The position numbers and the translations under genes were made by a program. The notes beneath the pieces were generated by a model that saw nothing but the letters and a program-made list of their open reading frames with translations, did not search any database and was not told the origin of the DNA. DNA of 8,817 nt from Geodermatophilaceae bacterium (GTDB lineage Bacteria; Actinomycetota; Actinomycetes; Mycobacteriales; Geodermatophilaceae): NCBI GenBank assembly GCA_013811975.1, contig JACCUF010000458.1:1-8817 (forward strand). Direction: 5' to 3'. Positions within the stretch are counted from its first letter, which is position 1; each line of letters starts with the position of its first letter. Shown here in pieces: positions 1 through 7,272 of this stretch.

Positions 1-21
1 CGCCGCGGAGGCGAACGTCAC
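1..21 (-). CDS. Possible 5' end of a further minus-strand gene (7 codons visible)
   Basis: A GTG codon at 21-19 is preceded, 4 nt upstream, by AAGGAG (31-26), a strong Shine-Dalgarno match. The frame is open to the window edge and reads MTFASAA. It lies 47 nt downstream of the VOC gene stop on the same strand, so it could be the next gene in the run. Seven residues are too few to name a product. The call rests only on the ribosome binding site and the open frame, and chance is a real alternative. Confidence 0.35.
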
Positions 22-68
22 AGCACTCCTTGACGTGTGCGTGCGCGACCGAACCCCGCAACGACGGA

Positions 69-481
69 TCAGGCAGCGGGCTGAGCGATGTTGACCATCC
101 AACCGATGCCGAACTGGTCGGTGACCATCCCGAACTCATCGCCCCACATCTGCTTCTCCAGCGGGACAGACACCGAGCCGCCGTCGGACAACTTCGACCA
201 GTAGCCGCGCAGCTCGTCGGCATCGTCGCCGCTCAGGCTCACCGCGATGTTGTCTCCGGGATTGTGTGCGTGCCAGGCGGGGTGTCGGCGCCCATCAGCG
301 TGAATCCGCCGTCGGTCTCAAGTTGGCCGTGCATGATCTTGTCAGCTTCCGGGGAGTCCGGCGGGCCGAATTCCCCGAAGGTGTTCAGCGTCACGCTGCC
401 GCCGAAGACGCTCCGGTAGAAATCCATAGCCTCTCGCGCGTTGCCGGGGAAGCTGATGTACGGGTTGAGTCGGGATGCCAT
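69..481 (-). pseudogene. PhnB-like VOC-fold (glyoxalase/bleomycin-resistance superfamily) protein, frameshifted
   Basis: The first part starts at ATG 481, with AAGGAG 6 nt upstream, and reads MASRLNPYISFPGNAREAM, then DFYRSVFGG and HGQLE. This is the typical N-terminal half of PhnB-like VOC proteins of about 135-140 residues. The frame hits a TGA at about 239-241. The missing C-terminal half, with SLSGDDADELRGYWSKL and the family signature WGDEFGMVTDQFGIGWMVNIAQ, continues in the next frame to TGA at 71-69. One base missing at about 262-275, just after MGADTPPGT, explains both halves; restoring it gives a 137-residue protein. Family members are small dimeric proteins, many of unknown substrate. 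It follows meaB on the same strand after a 115-nt gap but has its own good ribosome binding site. It may be a recent pseudogene or a sequencing/assembly error. The family call is firm; whether the gene is dead is not known. Confidence 0.8.
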
Positions 482-596
482 CAAAACTCCTTGCTCCAGG
501 ACAAAGGCCTATACTTTCAGGCCAGCAGGGCGGCGACAACGGGCCCAGCGTGCCCGGTCCCGTGGCACTCGCAAGAGCCTAAGCTCCCGGAGCAGA

Positions 597-1577
597 TCAG
601 CGATCGCGGAAAGCGTCCATGATCTGCTGGGCGGCCAGTGACGGGGTGAGTTCTCCTGCTTGCACGGCGCGCTCCATCTCCGGTGCCAGGTCGCGTACGG
701 CCGGGTGCTCCCGTAGGTCGTGCTCGAGGGTGTCGCGGACCATCCGCCAGGTCCAGCTCACCTGCTGGCGCTGACGCCGCCGCTCCAACTCTCCGTCGGC
801 GGCCAGCTGCTCCTGATGGGCCACCACCTTCGCCCAGACCTCGTCGAGCCCGGTGCCCTCCGTGGCCGAACAGGTGAGGACCGGTACCTGCCAAGCGGTT
901 CCGGACCCACGTAGCATGCGGATCGCTCCGGCAAGTTCGCGCGCGGCCCGGCGCGCGTCGTCGGCGTGCGGGCCGTCGGCCTTGTTCACAGCGATGACGT
1001 CGGCGATCTCGAGGATCCCGCGCTTGATCCCCTGCAGCTGATCACCGGTACGGGCTAGCGTGAGATAGAGGAACGTGTCGACCATGTCCGCGACCGCGAC
1101 CTCGGACTGCCCGACACCAACGGTTTCCACCAGCACGATGTCATACCCGGCCGCTTCGACGACGACCATCGACTCCTGAGTGGCCTGCGTAACGCCGCCG
1201 AGCGTCCCGGCGGTGGGGGCCGGCCGGATGAAGGCCGCGTCATTCACAGCCAGGCGCGACATCCGGGTCTTGTCCCCGAGGATCGAGCCCCCGCTGCGCG
1301 TCGAGGACGGGTCGACGGCAAGGACAGCCACCCGATGTCCAGCCGCGGTCAGCGAAGTCCCCAGGGCATCGATGAACGTTGACTTCCCGACGCCGGGAAC
1401 GCCGCTGATCCCGACCCGGCGAACTGACCCCGCGTGCGGCAGCAGGGCACCAAGCAGCTCCTGGGCCTGCGCACGATGATCACCACGCCGGGACTCCACC
1501 AGAGTGATCGCCCTGGCCACCGCCGAACGGGAGCCAGCCAGCACCCCCTCGGCCAGCTCGGCACCGCTGTCATTCAT
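597..1577 (-). CDS. meaB: Methylmalonyl-CoA mutase-associated GTPase MeaB (ArgK/LAO family)
   Basis: This 326-residue cytoplasmic G protein is the chaperone of methylmalonyl-CoA mutase. In the studied family members it uses GTP to gate adenosylcobalamin loading and to protect the mutase from inactivation. The Walker A loop GVPGVGKST is at residues 59-67, the VDPSSTRSGGSILGDKTRM segment characteristic of MeaB/ArgK at about 88-106, the ETVGVGQSE segment (Walker B/switch region) at 151-159, and the NKAD base-recognition motif at 198-201. The C-terminal helical part is the dimerisation arm known in this family. Length is normal. The gene lies 102 nt downstream of mutB on the same strand, and that gap holds the inverted repeat at 1603-1665. 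No clear Shine-Dalgarno precedes ATG 1577; the start is kept because the N-terminal helix before GVLAGSRSAVARAITLVES has the usual length. The older ArgK (lysine/arginine/ornithine transport ATPase) name is unlikely to describe its role, given the mutase neighbours. Confidence 0.95.
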   Translation of the reverse strand: MNDSGAELAEGVLAGSRSAVARAITLVESRRGDHRAQAQELLGALLPHAGSVRRVGISGVPGVGKSTFIDALGTSLTAAGHRVAVLAVDPSSTRSGGSILGDKTRMSRLAVNDAAFIRPAPTAGTLGGVTQATQESMVVVEAAGYDIVLVETVGVGQSEVAVADMVDTFLYLTLARTGDQLQGIKRGILEIADVIAVNKADGPHADDARRAARELAGAIRMLRGSGTAWQVPVLTCSATEGTGLDEVWAKVVAHQEQLAADGELERRRQRQQVSWTWRMVRDTLEHDLREHPAVRDLAPEMERAVQAGELTPSLAAQQIMDAFRDR

Positions 1578-1602
1578 GGGCGGGGCGCTCGTGGGCTGAT
1601 CG

Positions 1603-1665
1603 CGCCGTTATCGCGAAAACCGCGCGATTGCGGGCGTGAATCGCGCCGTTTTCGCGATAACCGCG
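1603..1665. repeat. Large inverted repeat (hairpin) in the mutB-meaB gap
   Basis: Arms 1603-1629 and 1639-1665 are reverse complements at 25 of 27 positions and enclose a 9-nt loop (1630-1638). The mismatches are 1621/1647 and 1606/1662. Each arm is also an imperfect palindrome centred on TCGCGA (1611-1616 and 1652-1657). The block can therefore also be read as two direct 26-nt copies, 1599-1624 and 1640-1665, differing at two bases, with centres 41 bp apart. It begins 14 nt after the mutB stop and ends 25 nt before the meaB start on the minus strand. No run of U follows the stem, so it is not a classical intrinsic terminator. It could be an mRNA-stabilising 3' stem for mutAB, an attenuator for meaB, a double operator, or one copy of a dispersed extragenic palindrome. 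The structure is seen directly; the role is unknown. Confidence 0.9.
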
Positions 1666-1679
1666 GGAATCGGCAGGAC

Positions 1680-3896
1680 TCACCGATGGCCCAGGCGCTC
1701 GGACAGCGTGACGAGCAGGTCCTGCGCGGCCGTGGCGATGACCGTGCCTGGCGGGAAAATCGCAGATGCGCCGGCTGCCTCGAGTTCGGCGAAGTCACCT
1801 GGCGGAACGACGCCGCCGACAACGATCAGGATGTTGTCAGCCTCCATCTCGGCCAGCGCGGCCCGCAGTGCAGGCACGAGAGTGAGGTGCCCCGCGGCCA
1901 GTGAGTTGACCCCGATGATGTGGACATCGGCCTCAACGGCTTGCAGTGCCACCTCTTCCGGAGTCTGGAACAGCGGACCGACGTCGACGTCGAAGCCAAG
2001 ATCGGCGAAAGCTGTCGCGATGACTTTCTGACCACGATCGTGGCCGTCCTGGCCCATCTTGGCCACAAGTATCCGGGGCCGGCGACCTTCGGCTCGCTCG
2101 AATTCCTCGGCCAGCTGCCGGGTCCTTTCGATGTTGTCCATGGTCCCCGCCTCGTCTCGGTAGACACCGGTGATCGTGCGCACGGTGGCCCGATGCCGGC
2201 CGTACACAACCTCCAGCGCGTCAGAGATCTCGCCGACCGTGGCCTTCGCCCGTGCTGCGTCGATCGCCAGGGTGAGCAGGTTGTCGGACAGGGCCGAGCC
2301 GCGCCGCCCTTCATACGCCGCCCAGGCAGCATCGGTCAGCTTTCCGAGCGCCGCCTCACACGCCGCCGAATCCCGTTCCACACGAAGCTTTTTCAGCGCA
2401 GCCACCTGCTGCGCCAACACATTTGCATTGTCGATTTTCAGGCCATCGATGTCCTCATCGGCGTCCACGCGGTACTTGTTCACGCCGATCACCGGCTGGC
2501 GCCCGGAGTCGATCCGAGCCTGGGTACGGGCGGCGGCCTCCTCGATCCGGAGCTTGGGCAAGCCCTCCTCGATCGCCTGGGCCATCCCGCCGGCGGCCTC
2601 GACCTCCTCGATGTGGGCCCACGCTCGCCGAGCCAGGTCGTAGGTCAACTTCTCGACGTAGGCCGAGCCGCCCCAGGGGTCGATGACCCTGGTGGTCCCG
2701 GACTCCTGGGCCAGCATCAATTGGGTGTTTCGCGCGATGCGGGCCGAGAAGTCGGTGGGCAGAGCAAGAGCTTCGTCCAGAGCGTTGGTATGCAACGACT
2801 GGGTGTGACCCTGGGTCGCGGCCATCGCTTCCAGGCAGGTCCGCACCACGTTGTTGAAGACGTCCTGTGCGGTCAGCGACCACCCCGAGGTCTGGCAGTG
2901 CGCCCGAAGCGAGAGCGACTTGTTGTTCGTGGCCCCCGCCGCTGCGACGAGCTTGGCCCAGAGCAGGCGCCCGGCCCGCAGCTTGGCGACCTCCATGAAG
3001 AAGTTCATGCCTACCGCCCAGAAGAAGGACAGCCGCGGAGCGAAGTCGTCGATGTCCAAGCCAGCCGCCTGACCCGCCCGGATGTACTCCATCCCGTCGG
3101 CCAGCGTGTAGGCGAGCTCCAGGTCGGCGGTCGCACCTGCCTCCTGCATGTGATAGCCCGAGATCGAGATGGAGTTGTATTTCGGCATCTTCTGTGAGGT
3201 GTAGCTGAAGATGTCGCTGACCACCTGCATCGACGGGCCCGGAGGATAGATGTAGGTGTTTCGAACCATGAACTCCTTGAGGATGTCGTTCTGGATCGTT
3301 CCCGAAAGTTGTTCGGGGGCAACGCCTTGCTCCTCGGCGGCGGCAATGTAAAGCGCGAGCACGGGGAGAACTGCGCCGTTCATCGTCATGGACACCGACA
3401 TCTCGTCCAGCGGTATGCCATCGAAGAGTTGGCGCATGTCGAGGATCGAATCGATCGCGACTCCTGCCATCCCGACATCGCCGGGCACCCGAGGGTGATC
3501 GGAATCGTAGCCGCGGTGGGTCGGCAGGTCGAAGGCGACCGACAGGCCCTTCTGTCCGGCCGCGAGGTTGCGCCGGTAAAAAGCATTAGAGGCTGCTGCT
3601 GTGGAGAACCCCGCGTACTGGCGGATCGTCCAGGGCTGGGTCGTGTACATCGTCGGGTAGGGGCCCCGCAGGTAGGGCGGGATGCCCGGGAAGGTGGCGA
3701 GGAAGTCCAGATCGGCGAGATCGTCCCCGGTGTACAGCGGTGGCACCGTGATCCCCTCGGGCGTGAGCCAACTGGCCTCGGCGACGCGTCGTCCGGTCGC
3801 GGATTCGAATTCCTTGGCCCACTCGGCCGGCCCAGGAGCATCCGCCGGCAACGGACCGAGCGCGACGTCGCAGAAGTTCGGAATCCCCGGGCTCAT
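1680..3896 (-). CDS. mutB: Methylmalonyl-CoA mutase, large catalytic subunit MutB
   Basis: This is the catalytic subunit of the cytoplasmic AdoCbl-dependent mutase interconverting (R)-methylmalonyl-CoA and succinyl-CoA. The 738 residues show the full family architecture: an N-terminal subunit-contact segment, a substrate-binding TIM barrel at about 65-420 (RGPYPTMY, WTIRQYAGFST, SVAFDLPTHRGYDSDHPR, NDILKEFMVRNTYIYPP, SISGYHMQEAGAT), a linker, and a C-terminal B12 domain from about 605. The B12 motif D617-x-H619-x-x-G622 supplies the His that binds cobalt from below, followed by S665-L666 and GG at 694-695. Relative to the Propionibacterium shermanii enzyme, positions are shifted by 5, so Tyr89, Arg207 and His244 correspond to Y94, R212 and H249, all kept. 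Y94 with R212 points to methylmalonyl- rather than isobutyryl-CoA mutase. Gln87 replaces Arg82 of the P. shermanii enzyme; from memory mycobacterial MutB also has Gln there. The ATG overlaps the mutA stop (ATGA), which implies translational coupling. Identification is very secure. Confidence 0.98.
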   Translation of the reverse strand: MSPGIPNFCDVALGPLPADAPGPAEWAKEFESATGRRVAEASWLTPEGITVPPLYTGDDLADLDFLATFPGIPPYLRGPYPTMYTTQPWTIRQYAGFSTAAASNAFYRRNLAAGQKGLSVAFDLPTHRGYDSDHPRVPGDVGMAGVAIDSILDMRQLFDGIPLDEMSVSMTMNGAVLPVLALYIAAAEEQGVAPEQLSGTIQNDILKEFMVRNTYIYPPGPSMQVVSDIFSYTSQKMPKYNSISISGYHMQEAGATADLELAYTLADGMEYIRAGQAAGLDIDDFAPRLSFFWAVGMNFFMEVAKLRAGRLLWAKLVAAAGATNNKSLSLRAHCQTSGWSLTAQDVFNNVVRTCLEAMAATQGHTQSLHTNALDEALALPTDFSARIARNTQLMLAQESGTTRVIDPWGGSAYVEKLTYDLARRAWAHIEEVEAAGGMAQAIEEGLPKLRIEEAAARTQARIDSGRQPVIGVNKYRVDADEDIDGLKIDNANVLAQQVAALKKLRVERDSAACEAALGKLTDAAWAAYEGRRGSALSDNLLTLAIDAARAKATVGEISDALEVVYGRHRATVRTITGVYRDEAGTMDNIERTRQLAEEFERAEGRRPRILVAKMGQDGHDRGQKVIATAFADLGFDVDVGPLFQTPEEVALQAVEADVHIIGVNSLAAGHLTLVPALRAALAEMEADNILIVVGGVVPPGDFAELEAAGASAIFPPGTVIATAAQDLLVTLSERLGHR

Positions 3897-5872
3897 GACT
3901 CACCTCCGTCGTTTCCCAGGCCCAGCGCGTCGAGCACCGCACCCAAGACGGCCAGCGCATCACATCCGGGGAAGACATGTCCATCGATGCGAGTGAGATC
4001 ACCGGTCGCGTCCGCTGAGTCGGCGATCCAGATCTGGGTCGCCCCCGCCGCGGCCAACTCATCGCTGAGTGCGTCTGCCCGCTGGCCGTACGCCTCGTCC
4101 GTGCCGCACAGGCACACCACCGACGTCCCAGACCCCGCGAATGCTGACACGATCGCCGAGTCCTGTCCATCATCGCGGCCGTTGGAGGGTGTCTCCAGTC
4201 CGCCGGACTGGAAGAGATTGGTGGCAAAGGAAGCACGAACCGCAGAGGCAGCGATGGATCCGAGTGTGGCCAGGAATACCGCAGGCCGCGCATTCCGTTC
4301 GGCTGCAACGATATCGACTCGGTCGCGAAGGGCCTCGAAGTCCCCCGCGGCTCGTACGACCGGCAGAGCGGATCGAACCGATGCTGACGTTGCAGGCGGA
4401 GCGGGCGCGCGTACGGGCAGCTTCTCGGTCAGGTTCGGGAACTCGCTCACCCCGGTGATCACCTCCGTCCGTTGCACCAACCCGTCCCGGCGGTCCGCCC
4501 ATACCGACCCAATACGTTCGGCAATCAGGCCTGCGGACATGGCCGAAGCCAGTCCGCCGGCCCGCTCGATCTCGGTGAACCAGTCCCATGCAGCGGCGGC
4601 CAACTGATCGGTGAGGGCTTCGACGTACCAGGACCCGCCGGCCGGATCGAGGACCCGGGCAAGATGACCCTCCTCCATGAGCAGGGTCTGGGTGTTGCGG
4701 GCGATGCGACGAGCGAAGGCGTCCGGGAGTCCGAGCTCGGTGTCGAACGGTGCGACAGTGACAGCGTCAGCACCGCCCACCCCGGCCGCGAAGCACGCGA
4801 CAGTGGTGCGCAGCATGTTCACCCATGGATCGCGCCGGGTCATCATCACCGACGACGTGACCGCATGCTGTCGCTGACCACGAGTCTCCGGTGCAGCGCC
4901 GGACACCTCGCCGACCCGGTTCCACAGCCTCCGCGCCGCCCGCAGTGCCGCGATGGTCAGGAACTGATCCGCGCTCGCGGAGTACCGGAACTCCAAGGCT
5001 CCGAACGCCGAATCGACATCGAGCCCGGCATCGGTGAGCGCACGCAGGTAGGCCACACCGGAGGCCAACGAAGCGCCCAACTCCTCCACGGCACCAGCTC
5101 CTGCACCGTGGAAGACAGTGCCGTCCACGATGATCGCGCGCATCGCCGGAAACTCGTCCCGGCAACGCCGCGCCAGCGTAACGGCGACAGTCAGGTCAAG
5201 CTCAGTACCGGAGCGGATCGCGTCGCCGAACGGGTCCGCGCCGAGGTTGCCTAGCAGCGCAGCTGGCTCGACCCCACCGGCCGCGGCCAGCTCGAAGAAG
5301 GCATCCGCGGCCCCCGCGGTTTCCGGTCCGGCTTGCAGGACAACGGGAGCGACATCGAGGCGCACCTCAGTCAGTACCTCCGGGATCGCCTGGACGGGGA
5401 CCGCGCCCTCGCCAAGTACCAGCCACAACGACGTGACGCCGTGGTCGAGATCGGCGGCGATCGCCGCGCACGTGACAGGGACGTCGGGATGGGCGTGGCG
5501 AGCCCTGACGTCCCAACCGGGTGGATCGGTGTATCCCGCCCGCCGACCGCGTACGAACGGCGGGAGTCCGGGCACCCCGACCCCACGCACCAGCGCATCG
5601 GCGTCCTCGGCGACGTACAGCGGCGCGAGATCGATGCCATTGCCCAATGAGGTACGCAAGGCGTCCTCGATCAGCCGCGGCGGCTTCGAAGTACCCGACC
5701 CAGTAGTTGGTGGCCTGACGCTGCGGAGGGCGGTTGTCACCAGTTCCCGCCACTGGTCGCGATCTACCTCAGGAAAGTCACCCGCCAGGGCCAGCGCCTC
5801 CGGCGCGGTGACGTCCTCCGGCTGGGTTACCTCCGCCGTCGTGGGCGACTCCCGGCCGTGGCCCTGTTCCAT
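3893..5872 (-). CDS. mutA: Methylmalonyl-CoA mutase, small non-catalytic subunit MutA
   Basis: This is the small subunit of the heterodimeric mutase; it is structural and pairs with MutB. It keeps the degenerate barrel, visible as DPWVNMLRTTVACFAAGVGGADAVTV (about 348-373), LPDAFARRIARNTQTLLMEE (about 382-401) and RVLDPAGGSWYVEALTD (about 406-422). The C-terminal domain has FLATLGSIAASAVRASFATNLF at 533-554 where MutB has the cobalamin-binding DxHxxG loop. It therefore cannot bind cobalt by that His, as is normal for small subunits. I chose ATG 5872, 7 nt after the upstream amidohydrolase stop, giving 659 residues, slightly longer than the roughly 615-640 I expect for the family. The same frame stays open upstream to about 6226, but that stretch overlaps the amidohydrolase and has no family similarity. 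The ribosome binding site is weak (GGCGAG, far upstream), so coupling to the upstream gene is likely. The stop TGA shares bases with the mutB ATG. Confidence 0.96.
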   Translation of the reverse strand: MEQGHGRESPTTAEVTQPEDVTAPEALALAGDFPEVDRDQWRELVTTALRSVRPPTTGSGTSKPPRLIEDALRTSLGNGIDLAPLYVAEDADALVRGVGVPGLPPFVRGRRAGYTDPPGWDVRARHAHPDVPVTCAAIAADLDHGVTSLWLVLGEGAVPVQAIPEVLTEVRLDVAPVVLQAGPETAGAADAFFELAAAGGVEPAALLGNLGADPFGDAIRSGTELDLTVAVTLARRCRDEFPAMRAIIVDGTVFHGAGAGAVEELGASLASGVAYLRALTDAGLDVDSAFGALEFRYSASADQFLTIAALRAARRLWNRVGEVSGAAPETRGQRQHAVTSSVMMTRRDPWVNMLRTTVACFAAGVGGADAVTVAPFDTELGLPDAFARRIARNTQTLLMEEGHLARVLDPAGGSWYVEALTDQLAAAAWDWFTEIERAGGLASAMSAGLIAERIGSVWADRRDGLVQRTEVITGVSEFPNLTEKLPVRAPAPPATSASVRSALPVVRAAGDFEALRDRVDIVAAERNARPAVFLATLGSIAASAVRASFATNLFQSGGLETPSNGRDDGQDSAIVSAFAGSGTSVVCLCGTDEAYGQRADALSDELAAAGATQIWIADSADATGDLTRIDGHVFPGCDALAVLGAVLDALGLGNDGGES

Positions 5873-5879
5873 GGAGACG

Positions 5880-7106
5880 CTAGCCGGTCTCGCCCGCCAG
5901 CGCCCGGAGCGCCGTACGAGCCAACAGCCGTACCCCGATCGACAGGGCACGCTCGTCGATGTCGAAGGAGCCACGATGCAGATCCAGCGGGGGACCGCCT
6001 CCGTCGGTACCGAGGCGGGCGAACCCGATCGGCGCATGGTCGGCATACCAGGCGAAATCCTCGCCGCCGAGGCTTTGCTCGGTCGAGCTGATGCCCTCCG
6101 CGCCGACCGTCTCGTGGGCGGCGGCCCGCAGCACCTCGATCGGGCCAGCATCGTTGACGACGGGGGGCACCCCACGCTGATAGTCGATTTGGACCTGGGC
6201 TCCGGTGGGGGCAACGACCTCGGCAATAAGTCGACGGATCAACTTCTCCGCCTCGTCCCATGAATCCCGGTCGAGCAATCGTGCGGTCCCGTGCAGCGTG
6301 CCGCTTTCGGGGATCGTGTTGGCCGCGATCCCGGCGCCAACGGCACCCCAGACCAGGGACAGACCCGCGCGGGGGTCGATCTGCCGGGACAACAACCCCG
6401 GAGTCGCGGTGATCACCCTACCCAGGGCATCGACCAAGTCGACGGTCATATGCGGACGGGCGGTGTGCCCACCCGGACCGGTCAGAGTCACCTTGACGGC
6501 ATCGCAGGCGGCGGTGATCGGCCCGACCTTGAGCCCGACCTTTCCGACGGCAAGGGTCGGATCGCAATGCACGGCGAAGGCTGCCAGGACCCCGTCAAGA
6601 GCGCCGGCCTTCAGGACCTCGAGGGCGCCGCCAGGTACCTGCTCCTCGGCGGGCTGGAACACACACCGGATCCGGCCACCCAACGTCGCGGGTTCACCGA
6701 ACTCCCCGGAGTCGCCGAGCTCGCTGAGCACTTTGGCGACGCCGAGCACGATCGCGGTGTGCGCATCATGACCGCACGCGTGCGCGACGCCTTCGATCCG
6801 GGATCGGTAGGACACGTCCTTGGTATCGAAGAGCGGCAGCGCGTCGATGTCGGCGCGCAGGACAACCACCTGGTCGCCGGCCCCGATATCGCAAATCACG
6901 CCGGTCCCGTGCTCGAGCACCTTGGGCTCTAGCCCCGCTACCCGGAGTCGGTCGACGATGAGGTCGGTGGTCCGGTGCTCGACGTATCCGAGTTCTGGGT
7001 GAGCGTGGATCGTGCGCCGCGTCTCGACGAGTTCGGCGACGTGACTGGTGACCCAGGCGTCGATCCAGTTGCCGATCCGCTCCCCGCGCAATGCCTCACT
7101 CGTCAC
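5880..7106 (-). CDS. M20D-family metallo-amidohydrolase (AmiA/AmiB, N-acyl-amino-acid hydrolase type)
   Basis: This is a predicted cytoplasmic di-metal hydrolase of amide bonds, in the family of IAA-amino-acid hydrolase, hippurate hydrolase and mycobacterial AmiA1/AmiB1. From GTG 7106 it is 408 residues, the usual length, beginning about 30 residues before the conserved RRTIHAHPELG (31-40). Visible motifs are LRADIDALP (83-91), HACGHDAHTA (109-118), FQPAEE (150-155), GPGGHTARPH (210-219) and GGEDFAWY (347-354). By analogy with ILL2-type M20D structures the metal ligands are C111, H113, E155, H180 and H377, with E154 as catalytic base; all are present. The open frame extends upstream to 7409, but the added part is low-complexity and overlaps the divergent gene. 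The GTG start lacks a close Shine-Dalgarno: AGAGGAA lies about 22 nt upstream. Its stop is 7 nt from mutA, so it is probably the first gene of that operon. The substrate cannot be told from sequence. Confidence 0.9.
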   Translation of the reverse strand: MTSEALRGERIGNWIDAWVTSHVAELVETRRTIHAHPELGYVEHRTTDLIVDRLRVAGLEPKVLEHGTGVICDIGAGDQVVVLRADIDALPLFDTKDVSYRSRIEGVAHACGHDAHTAIVLGVAKVLSELGDSGEFGEPATLGGRIRCVFQPAEEQVPGGALEVLKAGALDGVLAAFAVHCDPTLAVGKVGLKVGPITAACDAVKVTLTGPGGHTARPHMTVDLVDALGRVITATPGLLSRQIDPRAGLSLVWGAVGAGIAANTIPESGTLHGTARLLDRDSWDEAEKLIRRLIAEVVAPTGAQVQIDYQRGVPPVVNDAGPIEVLRAAAHETVGAEGISSTEQSLGGEDFAWYADHAPIGFARLGTDGGGPPLDLHRGSFDIDERALSIGVRLLARTALRALAGETG

Positions 7107-7272
7107 AATGCGGGCCCCACCGGAACAGTTCCTCTCGATCGGATGTCGCTGGCCCGCTCGGACCACCTCGCCGCTGGAGGGCCCCTCCTGGGCGCCCGAC
7201 GAACGGCGATTGACGCCATCGCAGTCTAGGCGTCCGGGAACTTCGCCACGCGCTCGGCCGTTCTCACACGAT
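7107..7272. promoter_or_regulatory. Divergent intergenic region, expected to hold the two outward promoters
   Basis: These 166 nt separate the divergent starts of the amidohydrolase (7106, -) and the histidine phosphatase (7273, +), so promoters for both groups should lie here. The only -10-like match I see is TAGACT on the minus strand (7228-7223), about 115 nt upstream of the amidohydrolase start, without a good -35. On the plus strand TTGACG at 7210-7215 resembles a -35 but has no -10 at proper spacing. I see no cobalamin riboswitch-like structure and no clear operator. The functional call is an inference from gene orientation. Confidence 0.35.

Noticed and set aside
30..419. Plus-strand open frame at the left end
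   Set aside because: It runs opposite the VOC gene, whose family motifs are clear on the minus strand. Its own translation is unrecognisable.
69..481. VOC gene near meaB as methylmalonyl-CoA epimerase, which would complete the propionate pathway locally
   Set aside because: The epimerase is also a VOC protein, but the motifs here (YISFPGNAREAMDFYRSVFGG, WGDEFGMVTDQFG) are PhnB-like and not those of the epimerase. No epimerase gene is visible in the window.
500..540. Promoter for the VOC gene (TTGTCG and TATAGG on the minus strand)
   Set aside because: The spacing between the two boxes is 20 nt and the -10 is poor. The small GGCCT/AGGCC inverted repeat around it is too short to call an operator.
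545..593. Short inverted repeats after meaB (575-586 GAGC/GCTC, 583-593 GCTCC/GGAGC, 550-554 with 564-568 GTGCC/GGCAC) as a terminator
   Set aside because: Arms are only 4-5 bp, they overlap or compete with each other, and no U-run follows. In GC-rich DNA such matches are expected by chance.
1920..3197. Long plus-strand open frames opposite mutB and mutA (for example 1920-3197, 3309-4607, 5118-6263)
   Set aside because: They are shadows on the strand opposite highly conserved genes, a known effect of high GC content. Their translations show no recognisable domains.
5873..6226. Longer mutA frame running 118 codons upstream of ATG 5872
   Set aside because: The added segment is Arg/Ser/Pro-rich antisense-phase translation overlapping the well-supported M20D gene, with no resemblance to mutase small subunits.
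7107..7272. Cobalamin riboswitch upstream of the B12-dependent mutase operon
   Set aside because: No B12-box-like conserved sequence or multi-helix arrangement could be seen in this short gap. Mutase genes are also not usual cobalamin riboswitch targets.
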